DNA of 64,000 bases from Variovorax sp. S12S4 (GTDB taxonomy: Bacteria; Pseudomonadota; Gammaproteobacteria; Burkholderiales; Burkholderiaceae_C), in NCBI RefSeq assembly GCF_023195515.1, contig NZ_JALPKR020000002.1:2705001-2769000 (forward strand). The letters run 5' to 3'. The notes beneath the pieces are model-generated. The model saw only the letters and a list, made by a program, of their open reading frames with translations, was not told the DNA's origin and did no database searches. Within the stretch, counting starts at the first letter, position 1. The number at the start of each line of letters is the position of its first letter. This document shows, in pieces, positions 27,577-35,357 of the stretch. Made by a program: the position numbers and the translations under genes.

Positions 27577-27594
27577 GCCTCGGCCTCGAAGAGC

Positions 27595-28278
27595 TCAGCG
27601 CGCCTTGCGGTACGGCTCTTCGAACTGCAGGAAGTCTTTCTCGGCCAGGGCGTCGTCGATCCACGCCTTGACGCCGGGCAGAGCCTGCACACGCTCGATG
27701 TACGCCGTGATGGCCGGCGGCACGGGCAGCCCGTAGGTCTTGATGCGCGTTCCCACGGGTGCGAAGTAGGCGTCTGCATTGCTGAATTCGCCGAACAGCA
27801 TCGGGCCGCCATGGGCACTGAGCAGGTCGGTCCACATCTGCACGATGCGGTCGACCTCGCCCTGCAGGCCGGGGTTGTCCTTCAGCAGCTGCGCGCCGAC
27901 GTCGGCCAGCGACGCCTCGATGTTCATGACGCAGAGGCTGCGAAGGTTTCCGAAGCCCGAGTGCATTTCGGCGCAGATGCTGCGCGCGCGGGCCCGGTCG
28001 GCCGCGGCGCGGGGCCACAGCTGCTTTTCGGGAAATGTCTCGGCCAGGTATTCGGCAATGGCGAGCGTGTCCCACACCACCAGGTCGCCGTCGACCAGCA
28101 CCGGCACCTTGGCAACAGGGTTCAGCGAGCCGATGGTTTTCTTGAACTGCGAATTGGCCTCGAACGAATCGAAGCGCACCTTCACTTCCTCGAACGGAAT
28201 GCCGGCCTGCTTCATGAGCACCCAGGGCCGCATGGACCAGGACGAGTAGTTCTTGTTGCCGATGTAGAGCTTGCGCAT
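27595..28278 (-). CDS. Glutathione S-transferase family protein
   Basis: A 227-residue cytosolic GST. The N-terminal thioredoxin-like domain starts KLYIGNKNYSSWSMRPWVLM, with the catalytic Ser region and the cis-Pro motif AKVPVLVDGDLVVWDTLAI for glutathione binding. An all-helical C-terminal domain follows from about residue 90. Close relatives conjugate or isomerise small electrophiles; the substrate here is unknown. It converges on the OmpW gene with an 18-bp gap. Confidence 0.92.
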   Translation of the reverse strand: MRKLYIGNKNYSSWSMRPWVLMKQAGIPFEEVKVRFDSFEANSQFKKTIGSLNPVAKVPVLVDGDLVVWDTLAIAEYLAETFPEKQLWPRAAADRARARSICAEMHSGFGNLRSLCVMNIEASLADVGAQLLKDNPGLQGEVDRIVQMWTDLLSAHGGPMLFGEFSNADAYFAPVGTRIKTYGLPVPPAITAYIERVQALPGVKAWIDDALAEKDFLQFEEPYRKAR

Positions 28279-28396
28279 CGCGTTGTGATCCTGCGGTTCA
28301 GATGAAAAAAACCTTCAATGCTAGCGGGGCCGTGCGCGCCGATTGATGCCGAAGCGCAGGCGAATTGATGCGTGCAGCGCGCCGGGCCTTTCTCTT

Positions 28397-28960
28397 TCAG
28401 CGCGGCGGCGGGTCTTCAGGAGAGGCGATCACGCGGGACGCCTCGCCGTTCTTGCCTTCGCCGCGCGGCGGACCGACCAGCCGCTCGATCAGGTTCACAA
28501 GGCGCGGCACCAGCGAAAGCACGGCCAGCGCCAGCAGCGCGCTCAACACCGCGGTCACTTCGCGGCCGAGCCCGCAGGCCATGCCGATGGCGGCGGTCAT
28601 CCACAGCCCGGCGGCGGTGGTGAGGCCCTGCACTTGGTGCTCGTCCTTGCCCTGCTTGAGGATGGTGCCGGCGCAAAGAAAGCCCACGCCCGCCACCAAG
28701 CCCTGGATCACGCGGCTCATGTCGGCCGGAACAATGCCGGTCTGCTGCGGAATGAGCACGAACAGCGCCGAGCCGATGGCCACCAGCATGTGCGTGCGCA
28801 CGCCGGCCGCCTTGCCCTGCTGCTCGCGCTCGAAGCCGAGCATGAAGCCGATGATGGCCGCGAGCATCAGGCGAACCACGATGCGCGTGAGCTGGGCGAC
28901 GTCGCCCACGTCCGAGAACTCGGCCGCAACGGTGTCGAGTACCTGGTCGCCCCAGCTCAT
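28397..28960 (-). CDS. MgtC/SapB-family membrane protein
   Basis: A 187-residue inner-membrane protein with four or five spans. The conserved region ARIVVRLMLAAIIGFMLGFERE appears as LTRIVVRLMLAAIIGFMLGF here, followed by VRTHMLVAIGSALFVLIPQQ and TAAGLWMTAAIGMACGLG, the family hallmarks. MgtC-like proteins modulate membrane ATP synthase or magnesium adaptation in pathogens; the role of environmental homologues is less clear. Its start lies one base after the lytic transglycosylase stop, so both are probably on one transcript. Confidence 0.9.
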   Translation of the reverse strand: MSWGDQVLDTVAAEFSDVGDVAQLTRIVVRLMLAAIIGFMLGFEREQQGKAAGVRTHMLVAIGSALFVLIPQQTGIVPADMSRVIQGLVAGVGFLCAGTILKQGKDEHQVQGLTTAAGLWMTAAIGMACGLGREVTAVLSALLALAVLSLVPRLVNLIERLVGPPRGEGKNGEASRVIASPEDPPPR

Positions 28961-28961
28961 G

Positions 28962-30965
28962 TCAGGGAAGGTCCTTGTTGGGTTCGGGCTCGGAGGCGTC
29001 GCGCGGGCCCACTCGGCCCAGGCGCTCTTTCAGCGATTGCGGGCGCCCGGTGATCAGCGCGGCGTAGTTGGTCGTATTGGCCAGCACCTTCTTCACGTAG
29101 TCGCGCGTTTCGTTGAAGGGCACGTTCTCGGCCCAGATCGCGGCTTCCATCACCGGGCCGTTGCGCCAGTTGCGCGGCCGGCCGGGGCCGGCGTTGTAGG
29201 CCGCGGCGGCGAGCGCCATGGAGCCGTCGAAATCGTCAAGCGCCAGCTTCAGGTAATTGGTGCCGATGGTGATGTTGGTCTCGCGGTCGTTGATCTGCCC
29301 CGGCGTGAAGTCGTTCATGCCGATCTTACGGGCGGTCCAGCGGGCCGTGGCGGGCATGACCTGCATCAGGCCCGACGCCCCCACGCCCGAGCGCGCGTCC
29401 ATGATGAAGCGGCTTTCCTGGCGGATCAGCCCGTACACGTAGGCCGGGTCGAGCCCGATGTCCTGGCTCTTGCGCAGCACCGTGTCGTGGAACGGCATGG
29501 GGAAGCGCTGCTCCGCGTCGATCACGCCCTTGGTGCGCTCGCTGGTGTTGATGCAACGGTCCCACACTTCGCGCTGGCAAGCGAGGTCGGCCGCGGCCAG
29601 CAGTGCGCGGTCGTCCATGCCGCCCTTGTCGTGCAGGTTGGTGGCGTAGTTCCATTCGCGCGTGCCCTCGGGGCGCAGGCCGATGGCAATGGCGTAGAGG
29701 GCGCGGCTGAGCGAGGGGTTGCTGCGCGCGGCGTTCTTCTCTTCGGGCGTGAGGGGCGCCGGGCGAGTGGGCGTCACGGTGCGCTGGCCGAGTTCTTCGA
29801 GCGCCAGCATTTCGTAGAAGCCGCGCGTGCCGGCAATGCTCTGGTAAAGCTCGCGTGCCTGGGCGCGGCGCTCGTCGCCGCCCGCGGCGCTGAGGGCGCG
29901 CGCCTTCCAGTAGACCCAGGTGGGCTCCAGCTGGGCGGTTTCACTCATGGCGTTGATGGCGGGCGCCACCTCTTTCCACTGGCCGTTGCGCAGCGCGGCG
30001 CGCACGCGCCAGCCGAGCATGTCGTCGGACAGGTCGCTGTTCTTGGTGACGTTGGCGAAGTAGCTGCCCGCCATGGGCGAAAGCTTGCCCGCCGCCTGGC
30101 GGCCGATGGTGCCCCAGAGCCAGTTGCGCTCTTCGGCGGAAAGCATCGGGCCCCACTTGCTGTCGAGCTGCGTGGCGGCCTGTTCCGGGTCGGCCATGGC
30201 AATCTTGATGAGCGCCAGAACCACCAGCTCCTTGCGCGACTTGGCGGCCACGAAGGCGCGGCCGGCCAGGAACTTGGCTGCGCTGGCGTTGAGCTCTTCG
30301 AACAGCGGCAGCGCATCAGGGGCGGCAATGGTCACGGCGCCGCGCGCGGCTTGCGGGCGGTTGGCCTCCATGGCCAGGCGGGCCTTCTTCCAGACGTCGT
30401 TGGTCGAGATCAGTCGGGCCGCGACCATGCGGTCGGCGGCGGTAAGGCAACCGTCGTCGGCCTCCTTCTGAGCGAACCAGTTGCGGCGTACCTCGTCGGC
30501 CTGGGCCTGGGTAGCGGTGCCGGAGCGCAGGGCCTCGACCAGCACCGCATAGCAGCGCACCTGCGCGTCGTCGCCCATGCGGAAGCCGGCAATGGCGGCG
30601 GAAAAACCGTCCCAGTCGCGGCGCTGGCCCAGCAACAGCAGCCAGTCGTTGCGCAGGCGGTCTTCCTGGTAGGTGCCCGGGTAGCGGGCGAAAAAGTCTT
30701 GCACCTCGTTCGGCGCAGCTTCCTGCAGGCGTGCCTTGAGCTCCCAGTAGGCGGCCCAGGGTTCGAGCGCATGGCCGCGCGCCTGGGGCAGCAGGGCGGA
30801 AAGGCGGCCCTTGTCTCCGCGCTGGAAGGCCTGCTTCATCTGGATGAGCACGTCGTCGTTGCTGTTGGCCTGCGCGGCGGCGGGCTGCTGTGAAAGCAGT
30901 GCGGCAGCTGCTACAACAGCGGAAAAAACGAGTGCGGGTGCTGCGCGGCGCGGGCGGTGGCGCAT
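28962..30965 (-). CDS. Soluble lytic murein transglycosylase (Slt type)
   Basis: A 667-residue periplasmic enzyme that cleaves peptidoglycan glycan strands to anhydromuropeptides. It has a signal peptide (RHRPRRAAPALVFSAVVAAAALLSQQPAAAQA, shown by its hydrophobic core), a long helical superhelix and a C-terminal SLT domain with the catalytic Glu in YGLIRQESRF, then GASGLMQVMPATAR and NITIGTNYLKLALD. The ATG at 30965 is preferred over 30992 because it gives a compact signal peptide. It diverges from the cyclo-ligase-like gene with only 36 bp between starts, so their promoters must overlap. Confidence 0.94.
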   Translation of the reverse strand: MRHRPRRAAPALVFSAVVAAAALLSQQPAAAQANSNDDVLIQMKQAFQRGDKGRLSALLPQARGHALEPWAAYWELKARLQEAAPNEVQDFFARYPGTYQEDRLRNDWLLLLGQRRDWDGFSAAIAGFRMGDDAQVRCYAVLVEALRSGTATQAQADEVRRNWFAQKEADDGCLTAADRMVAARLISTNDVWKKARLAMEANRPQAARGAVTIAAPDALPLFEELNASAAKFLAGRAFVAAKSRKELVVLALIKIAMADPEQAATQLDSKWGPMLSAEERNWLWGTIGRQAAGKLSPMAGSYFANVTKNSDLSDDMLGWRVRAALRNGQWKEVAPAINAMSETAQLEPTWVYWKARALSAAGGDERRAQARELYQSIAGTRGFYEMLALEELGQRTVTPTRPAPLTPEEKNAARSNPSLSRALYAIAIGLRPEGTREWNYATNLHDKGGMDDRALLAAADLACQREVWDRCINTSERTKGVIDAEQRFPMPFHDTVLRKSQDIGLDPAYVYGLIRQESRFIMDARSGVGASGLMQVMPATARWTARKIGMNDFTPGQINDRETNITIGTNYLKLALDDFDGSMALAAAAYNAGPGRPRNWRNGPVMEAAIWAENVPFNETRDYVKKVLANTTNYAALITGRPQSLKERLGRVGPRDASEPEPNKDLP

Positions 30966-31001
30966 GGATGCCAAAATGCTTGGGAACTGCATCGGGGGAT
31001 T

Positions 31002-31619
31002 ATGGACAAGTCAAAGGATGCCGACACCTCGGCGACCGTGAGTTTTCTCAAGGATCAGCTGCGAAAAGCGCTGATCGAGCAGCGCCTGGCCATGCCCGAC
31101 CGCCTGGCCAGGGCCGACCTTCTGCAGCGGGTCATGCGAATCTGGCTGGTCGGCCGGCCCGACACCGTGATTGGCGCCTACTGGCCCATCAAGGGCGAAT
31201 TCGATCCGCTGCCCGCATTGCACCGCTGGAAGGAAGACGGCGAGCTCATCGACGAGCCGCAGCGCCGCCGCATCGGGCTGCCGGTGATGAACAAGGTGCA
31301 CAAGACGCTGACCTTCCATGCCTGGTACCCCGGCTGCCAGATGGAAGAAGACGCCTACGGCATTCCGAAGCCCAAGGACACCGAGCTCATCGTGCCCACG
31401 CTGCTGTTCGTGCCCTGCGTGGGCTACAGCGCCGGCGGCTATCGCCTGGGCTACGGCGGCGGCTTTTACGACCGCACGCTGGCCGCGCTGGAGCCGCGCC
31501 CGTTCACGGTGGGGCTGGGCTTTACCAACGGCTTTCTCGACGAATACGAGCCCGAGGCGCACGACCTGCCGCTCGATGCCATCCTCAACGACAACGGCGT
31601 CGTCTGGCCGACGTCCTGA
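31002..31619 (+). CDS. 5-formyltetrahydrofolate cyclo-ligase family protein
   Basis: A 205-residue protein of the family that converts 5-formyl-THF to 5,10-methenyl-THF using ATP. The N-terminal helix LKDQLRKALIEQRLAM, the YWPIKGEFDPLP segment and the ATP/metal motif GYRLGYGGGFYDRTLA are present. The ATG at 31002 follows a purine-rich GGGGGAT site at 5-8 bp. The segment ahead of the Gly-rich loop (LLFVPCVGYSAGG) differs a little from classic members, so I call the family rather than fix the enzyme. It converges on a LysR gene. Confidence 0.9.
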   Translation: MDKSKDADTSATVSFLKDQLRKALIEQRLAMPDRLARADLLQRVMRIWLVGRPDTVIGAYWPIKGEFDPLPALHRWKEDGELIDEPQRRRIGLPVMNKVHKTLTFHAWYPGCQMEEDAYGIPKPKDTELIVPTLLFVPCVGYSAGGYRLGYGGGFYDRTLAALEPRPFTVGLGFTNGFLDEYEPEAHDLPLDAILNDNGVVWPTS

Positions 31620-31646
31620 GCCGCGCGGCGGCCGCTGGTCGCTGGC

Positions 31647-32651
31647 TCAGTCGATGTTGTCCACGGTGTCCGGGTCGGGCACCTCGCCGATGGTCTCGCG
31701 CGTGGTGATGGCCTGGGCCTGCAGCCAATCCCAGAAGGCCCTGATTTCCGGCCGCAGCGCATTGCGCGGCCCGGCGATGAGCCAGTAGCCCATCGGCGAA
31801 TCCATTCGGTGCTGCGGCAGCACCTCCACCAGGTCGCCGTTGGCCAGGCTCTCTGCAATGAGCGAGCTGCGCGCCAGCGTGACGCCCTGGCCGGTGAGGG
31901 CGGCCTGCACCATCTGGTAGGCGTAGTTGAAATAAAGCCAGCGCTTGGGCTGCGCCCTCTCGAGGCCGTTCACCTCGAACCAGCGCCGCCAGGTCAGCCA
32001 TTCGAGGTGCGTGCGGTGCGCGTCGCCGGCCTCGATGAGCGTAAAGCCGGCAATGTCGGCCGGCGTCTTGATGGGCGGGCTGCTCTTCAGCAGCCAGGGG
32101 CTTGCCACGGGCGTCAGGGTTTCGCCAAAGAGGCGCACCGCCGTGGTCGGCATGGCCTCGCGCGGGCCGTAGCGCAGGGCAATGTCCACATCGGCCACTT
32201 CCAGGTCCACTGCCACGTCGCTGGCGTCGATGCGGATGTCGATCTCGGGGTTGTCGCGCTGAAAGGCCTCCAGCCGTGGAATGAGCCACATCGATGCAAA
32301 AGATGCAAAAGTGGTGAGCGACACGCTCTTGCGCCCCGCGCTCTGGCGAATCTGCCGCACGGCCGTATCGATGCGCGGCAGCGATTGCTGCACCGCCAGC
32401 AGCAGCTGCGCGCCCGCGCTCGTGAGCTCCACCGCCCGCGTATGGCGCAGGAACAGCGCCACGCCCACCTCTTCCTCGAGCGACTGGATCTGGCGGCTGA
32501 CTGCCGACTGCGTGAGCGCCATTTCTTCCGCCGCGGCCCGGAAGTTCAGGTGCCGGGCCACGGCCTCGAAAGCGCGCAGATGGCCGGCCGAAATCGGACG
32601 GGAGCGCAGGTGGGTTTGGGAATGCTGCATGGATGAGGGCGTGGACGGCAT
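31647..32651 (-). CDS. LysR-family transcriptional regulator (GcvA-like)
   Basis: A 334-residue regulator. The N-terminal winged helix is GHLRAFEAVARHLNFRAAAEEMALTQSAVSRQI (about residues 23-55) with typical LysR spacing, followed by a periplasmic-binding-protein-like effector domain with WLIPRLEAFQRDNPEIDIRI. It diverges from the DUF2917 gene 145 bp away, so that gene is its likely target. Start choice between 32651 and 32630 is open since neither has a clear ribosome site. Confidence 0.92.
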   Translation of the reverse strand: MPSTPSSMQHSQTHLRSRPISAGHLRAFEAVARHLNFRAAAEEMALTQSAVSRQIQSLEEEVGVALFLRHTRAVELTSAGAQLLLAVQQSLPRIDTAVRQIRQSAGRKSVSLTTFASFASMWLIPRLEAFQRDNPEIDIRIDASDVAVDLEVADVDIALRYGPREAMPTTAVRLFGETLTPVASPWLLKSSPPIKTPADIAGFTLIEAGDAHRTHLEWLTWRRWFEVNGLERAQPKRWLYFNYAYQMVQAALTGQGVTLARSSLIAESLANGDLVEVLPQHRMDSPMGYWLIAGPRNALRPEIRAFWDWLQAQAITTRETIGEVPDPDTVDNID

Positions 32652-32796
32652 CGGTCGATTGATGCGAATTCGGAATCAGTAGGCTACTTCGTTTTCATTG
32701 GACTGCCAACAGGGCAAGAACGATCATTCATTCCCGAACTGCGCCATTGCCTCCCTCCGTGTCATCGCAGTTCGGCAAAGCCCAAGGAGTTTCATC

Positions 32797-33117
32797 ATGT
32801 CCACCGCCGTCTGCACCAACGAATCGCTCGCTTCCCTGTCGTCTGCCCGTACCGCTTCCGCCGTTCCCCCGGCCGTGCGCCGCGGTGCCTGGCAAATTGC
32901 CCCCGGCGAGGCAATGAGCCTCAAGGCGCGGTCGGCCAGCGTGCTGCGCGTCAAGCAGGGCCGTGTGTGGATCACGCCGGACGCCACCTCGGCCACGGCC
33001 AGCGAAGACCTGGTGCTGGCCCCCGGCGAGTCGCTCAACGTGGCCGCCGGCCAGCGCATCGTCATGGAAGCGTGGGATGGCTACGGTGCCACCTACTCGT
33101 GGGATCCTGCGGCCTAG
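32797..33117 (+). CDS. DUF2917 protein
   Basis: A 106-residue protein of the DUF2917 family. The start at 32797 is fixed by AAGGAG about 8 bp upstream. Conserved parts are WQIAPGEAMSLKARSASVLRV, QGRVWITPD and LVLAPGESLNVAAGQRIVMEAW. The family is common in Burkholderiales and its function is unknown; the fold looks like a small beta-sandwich. It diverges from a LysR gene and is closed by a strong terminator, so it is probably a single-gene unit under LysR control. Confidence 0.85.
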   Translation: MSTAVCTNESLASLSSARTASAVPPAVRRGAWQIAPGEAMSLKARSASVLRVKQGRVWITPDATSATASEDLVLAPGESLNVAAGQRIVMEAWDGYGATYSWDPAA

Positions 33118-33140
33118 ACCGGTCGACTCCCCACGGCGGA

Positions 33141-33165
33141 AAGGCGGCTTCGGCCGCCTTTTTCG
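33141..33165 (+). terminator. Rho-independent terminator after DUF2917
   Basis: AAGGCGGC (33141-33148) and GCCGCCTT (33153-33160) pair perfectly around a UUCG tetraloop and run into TTTCGTTTT. It lies 24 bp after the DUF2917 stop and just before the end of the convergent BLUF gene. Confidence 0.9.
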
Positions 33166-33168
33166 TTT

Positions 33169-33573
33169 TCAGCCGTTGATGTCGAAGCTGGAGCGCAGCG
33201 CCAGGAAGTGCTTCAGGGCGGCTTCGCCTTCCAGCGCGTGCACGCCGGCCATGAGGTGGGGGCCTTCGCTTTCGGCCAGGCCCATGCCAAAGCCCGAATA
33301 ACGGCGGGCGGCCAGGGCGCCCTGGTAGACCACCCGCACATCGGTGTGCCGGGAATCCTGGTCGATGCGCTGCATCAGCGTCTTCACGGCTTCGGGCGGG
33401 CCTTCGAGATGCTGGCAGAAGCGCATGCCGTCAAAAACCAGGAGACCGGTGATCTGGTGTTGCGCATTGCGTGCACGGGCCTGGGTCACTATGGCGCCGA
33501 CCGTGGCGGGTGGCAGGTCTTGCGTGAGCACACTGCAATAAAAAATCTCGAAAAGCGACGTTTCTTCTGTCAT
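33169..33573 (-). CDS. BLUF-domain blue-light sensor
   Basis: A 134-residue protein that is essentially one BLUF domain, which binds FAD and switches hydrogen bonding under blue light. The flavin-site Tyr is in FEIFYCSVL, the Asn in RARNAQHQITGLLVFDG and the key Gln in RFCQHLEG; DSRHTDVRVVYQG follows. The semi-conserved Trp near the C-terminus (W-x-M-G) reads FGMG. No output domain is fused, so it must act through a partner. The start at 33573 (MTEETSLFE) fits the domain. It diverges from a Crp/Fnr regulator 90 bp away, a natural partner candidate. Confidence 0.92.
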   Translation of the reverse strand: MTEETSLFEIFYCSVLTQDLPPATVGAIVTQARARNAQHQITGLLVFDGMRFCQHLEGPPEAVKTLMQRIDQDSRHTDVRVVYQGALAARRYSGFGMGLAESEGPHLMAGVHALEGEAALKHFLALRSSFDING

Positions 33574-33663
33574 GCGAACGGGTGCGGAAAACGTGCGAAG
33601 TTTATGAAGCCCGGGCACACGCCGAAATGTAAAAAGACACAGGTAAAAAGCCTATAGTGGCGC

Positions 33664-34434
33664 GTGAAATTCGAGGACCATTCACCCCCTGCCTTGCCGC
33701 CGCAGGGGGCCAACCCCTGCGACGACTGTGCGTTGCGCAAGCTCGAGGCCTTCTTGCCGGCATCGGCGGAAGAGCTCAAGACCATCGAGTCCTTCCGGGT
33801 CGGCGCCCGCCGTGTTCCGGCCGGCGGCGCCATCGTCGAAGAGCATCGGCCAAGCGCCCAGCTGTTCACCCTCTATTCGGGTTGGGCATTTCGCTACAAG
33901 ACGCTGAGCGACGGCCGCCGCCAGATCCTGAGTTTTCTGCTGCCCGGCGATTTCATCGGCCTGCAGGATGAATTTGCCGACGGCCAGACGCACGGCGTGG
34001 AGGCCGTGACCGACGCCACGCTTTGCGCCTTTTCGCGCGACCGGCTCTGGGAACTGTTCCACGCCCAGCCCAAGCTGGGCTACGACATCACCTGGCTCGC
34101 CGCGCGCGAGGAAAAGATGGTGGACGACAACCTGGTGACCACCGGCCGCCGCAATGCGAGTGAACGGGTCGCCATGCTGCTGATGCACCTGTACCGCCGG
34201 GCCGAGCGGGTCGGCATGGTGCGCGACGGCTGGGTGGAGTTTCCGTTCAACCAGCAGCACCTGGCCGATGCGCTCGGGCTCTCGCTGGTGCACACCAACA
34301 AGACGCTGCGCAAGCTGCAGGGGTTGGGGCTTTACAAGCTCGACGCGGGCTGGCTGCGCATTCTCGAGCCGCATGCGCTCGAAACATTGGGCGACTATTT
34401 CGAACGCCCCATGCGGCCCACGCCGCTGATCTGA
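33664..34434 (+). CDS. Crp/Fnr-family transcriptional regulator
   Basis: A 256-residue regulator starting with GTG at 33664. An N-terminal CNPCDDCALRK-like segment (ANPCDDCALRKLE) with two Cys precedes a cyclic-nucleotide-type beta-roll (FLLPGDFIGLQDEFADGQTHG) and a C-terminal winged helix (FPFNQQHLADALGLSLVHTNKTLRKLQ). There are too few Fnr-like Cys for a classic Fe-S cluster. The upstream gap contains the direct repeat GTAAAAAG at 33629 and 33643 and TATAGT at 33653. It diverges from a BLUF photosensor and may share its control region. Confidence 0.92.
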   Translation: MKFEDHSPPALPPQGANPCDDCALRKLEAFLPASAEELKTIESFRVGARRVPAGGAIVEEHRPSAQLFTLYSGWAFRYKTLSDGRRQILSFLLPGDFIGLQDEFADGQTHGVEAVTDATLCAFSRDRLWELFHAQPKLGYDITWLAAREEKMVDDNLVTTGRRNASERVAMLLMHLYRRAERVGMVRDGWVEFPFNQQHLADALGLSLVHTNKTLRKLQGLGLYKLDAGWLRILEPHALETLGDYFERPMRPTPLI

Positions 34435-34471
34435 GCTCGCGGCGCCCTGCGGCATCTTGGGGCAGGGCCGT

Positions 34472-35341
34472 TCAGCGCGCAGCCACCAGTTGCCGAAGAT
34501 CGTCCTGGTAGGCCTGCAGCCGTCGCACGGCCTGTTCGCGCTGGCTAGCGCTGGTGGCGTTGTGAAGGGCTGCCAGGTTGCGGCAGCCCTCCTGCAGCAG
34601 TGCCTGCTGGTGATCGCGCCAAGGTCCGGGCGGCGGATCGGCAATGCGCATCACGTAGGCATGGATGGCCGCGCGCGCTTCGGCCGGCGGCGGCTTGGTT
34701 GCGTTGAAGCCGCGCAGCAGCGCCAGCGCCTCCTGTTGCCGCTGGCGGCGCTCGGAGCCGGCCAGCCGCGGGTCGAACACCGACTGCACCACTTGCTGCC
34801 GAACCAGCTCGCGCTGCTCGGGCGTCAGCCGGCCGTAGAAATCTTCCAGGCGATCGAGAAACTTTTCGTAGCGCTTTTCCTGCACTTCGGCGGGGCTGCG
34901 GTCGAGCCATTCCTTGCGGTACTCGGCATTGTTCTTTGCATACTTGCGCTCGAGCTGCTGCAGTTGCGCCTCGGTCAGGCTCAGGGCCAGCTCGGTGCCG
35001 GCAGGTTCCGCACGCTCGGTTACCGCCAGCAGGCGTTCGCGGATCTGGTCCGCCATGCGGCAGGCCTGCGCCGCGGTCACGTCGCGCGGCGCCAGGGCCT
35101 GCGCTTCCTGCAGCACGCCGAGCACCCGGGGCAGTTCGTTCTGACGGTGCCAGCTCAGCAGTTGCGCGAGCTCGTCGCGCACCTTGGGCGTTTGCGAACC
35201 GTCGAAATCAACGTATGCGTCGAGCCACCAGTAGCTCAGCTCGGGCAGGTTGTTGTAGGCCAGCTTGATCGTGCTGCACGCGCCCAGCGCGGCGGCCACA
35301 AGCAGCACGCCGATAATTCGCGCCAACTTGGCGCAACGCAT
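34472..35341 (-). CDS. DUF6279 lipoprotein
   Basis: A predicted lipoprotein of about 289 residues. The signal peptide RCAKLARIIGVLLVAAALGAC ends in a lipobox Cys. The next residues STIKLAYNNLPELSYWWLDA are the DUF6279 signature. The rest is helical and highly charged, with long Arg/Glu/Gln stretches that could form coiled coils. Function unknown; an envelope role is inferred from lipidation. The ATG at 35341 is chosen for the signal peptide; one at 35359 is also in frame and its CATG overlaps the glmU start on the other strand. Confidence 0.85.
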   Translation of the reverse strand: MRCAKLARIIGVLLVAAALGACSTIKLAYNNLPELSYWWLDAYVDFDGSQTPKVRDELAQLLSWHRQNELPRVLGVLQEAQALAPRDVTAAQACRMADQIRERLLAVTERAEPAGTELALSLTEAQLQQLERKYAKNNAEYRKEWLDRSPAEVQEKRYEKFLDRLEDFYGRLTPEQRELVRQQVVQSVFDPRLAGSERRQRQQEALALLRGFNATKPPPAEARAAIHAYVMRIADPPPGPWRDHQQALLQEGCRNLAALHNATSASQREQAVRRLQAYQDDLRQLVAAR

Positions 35342-35357
35342 TCGGGTAGAAAGAAGC

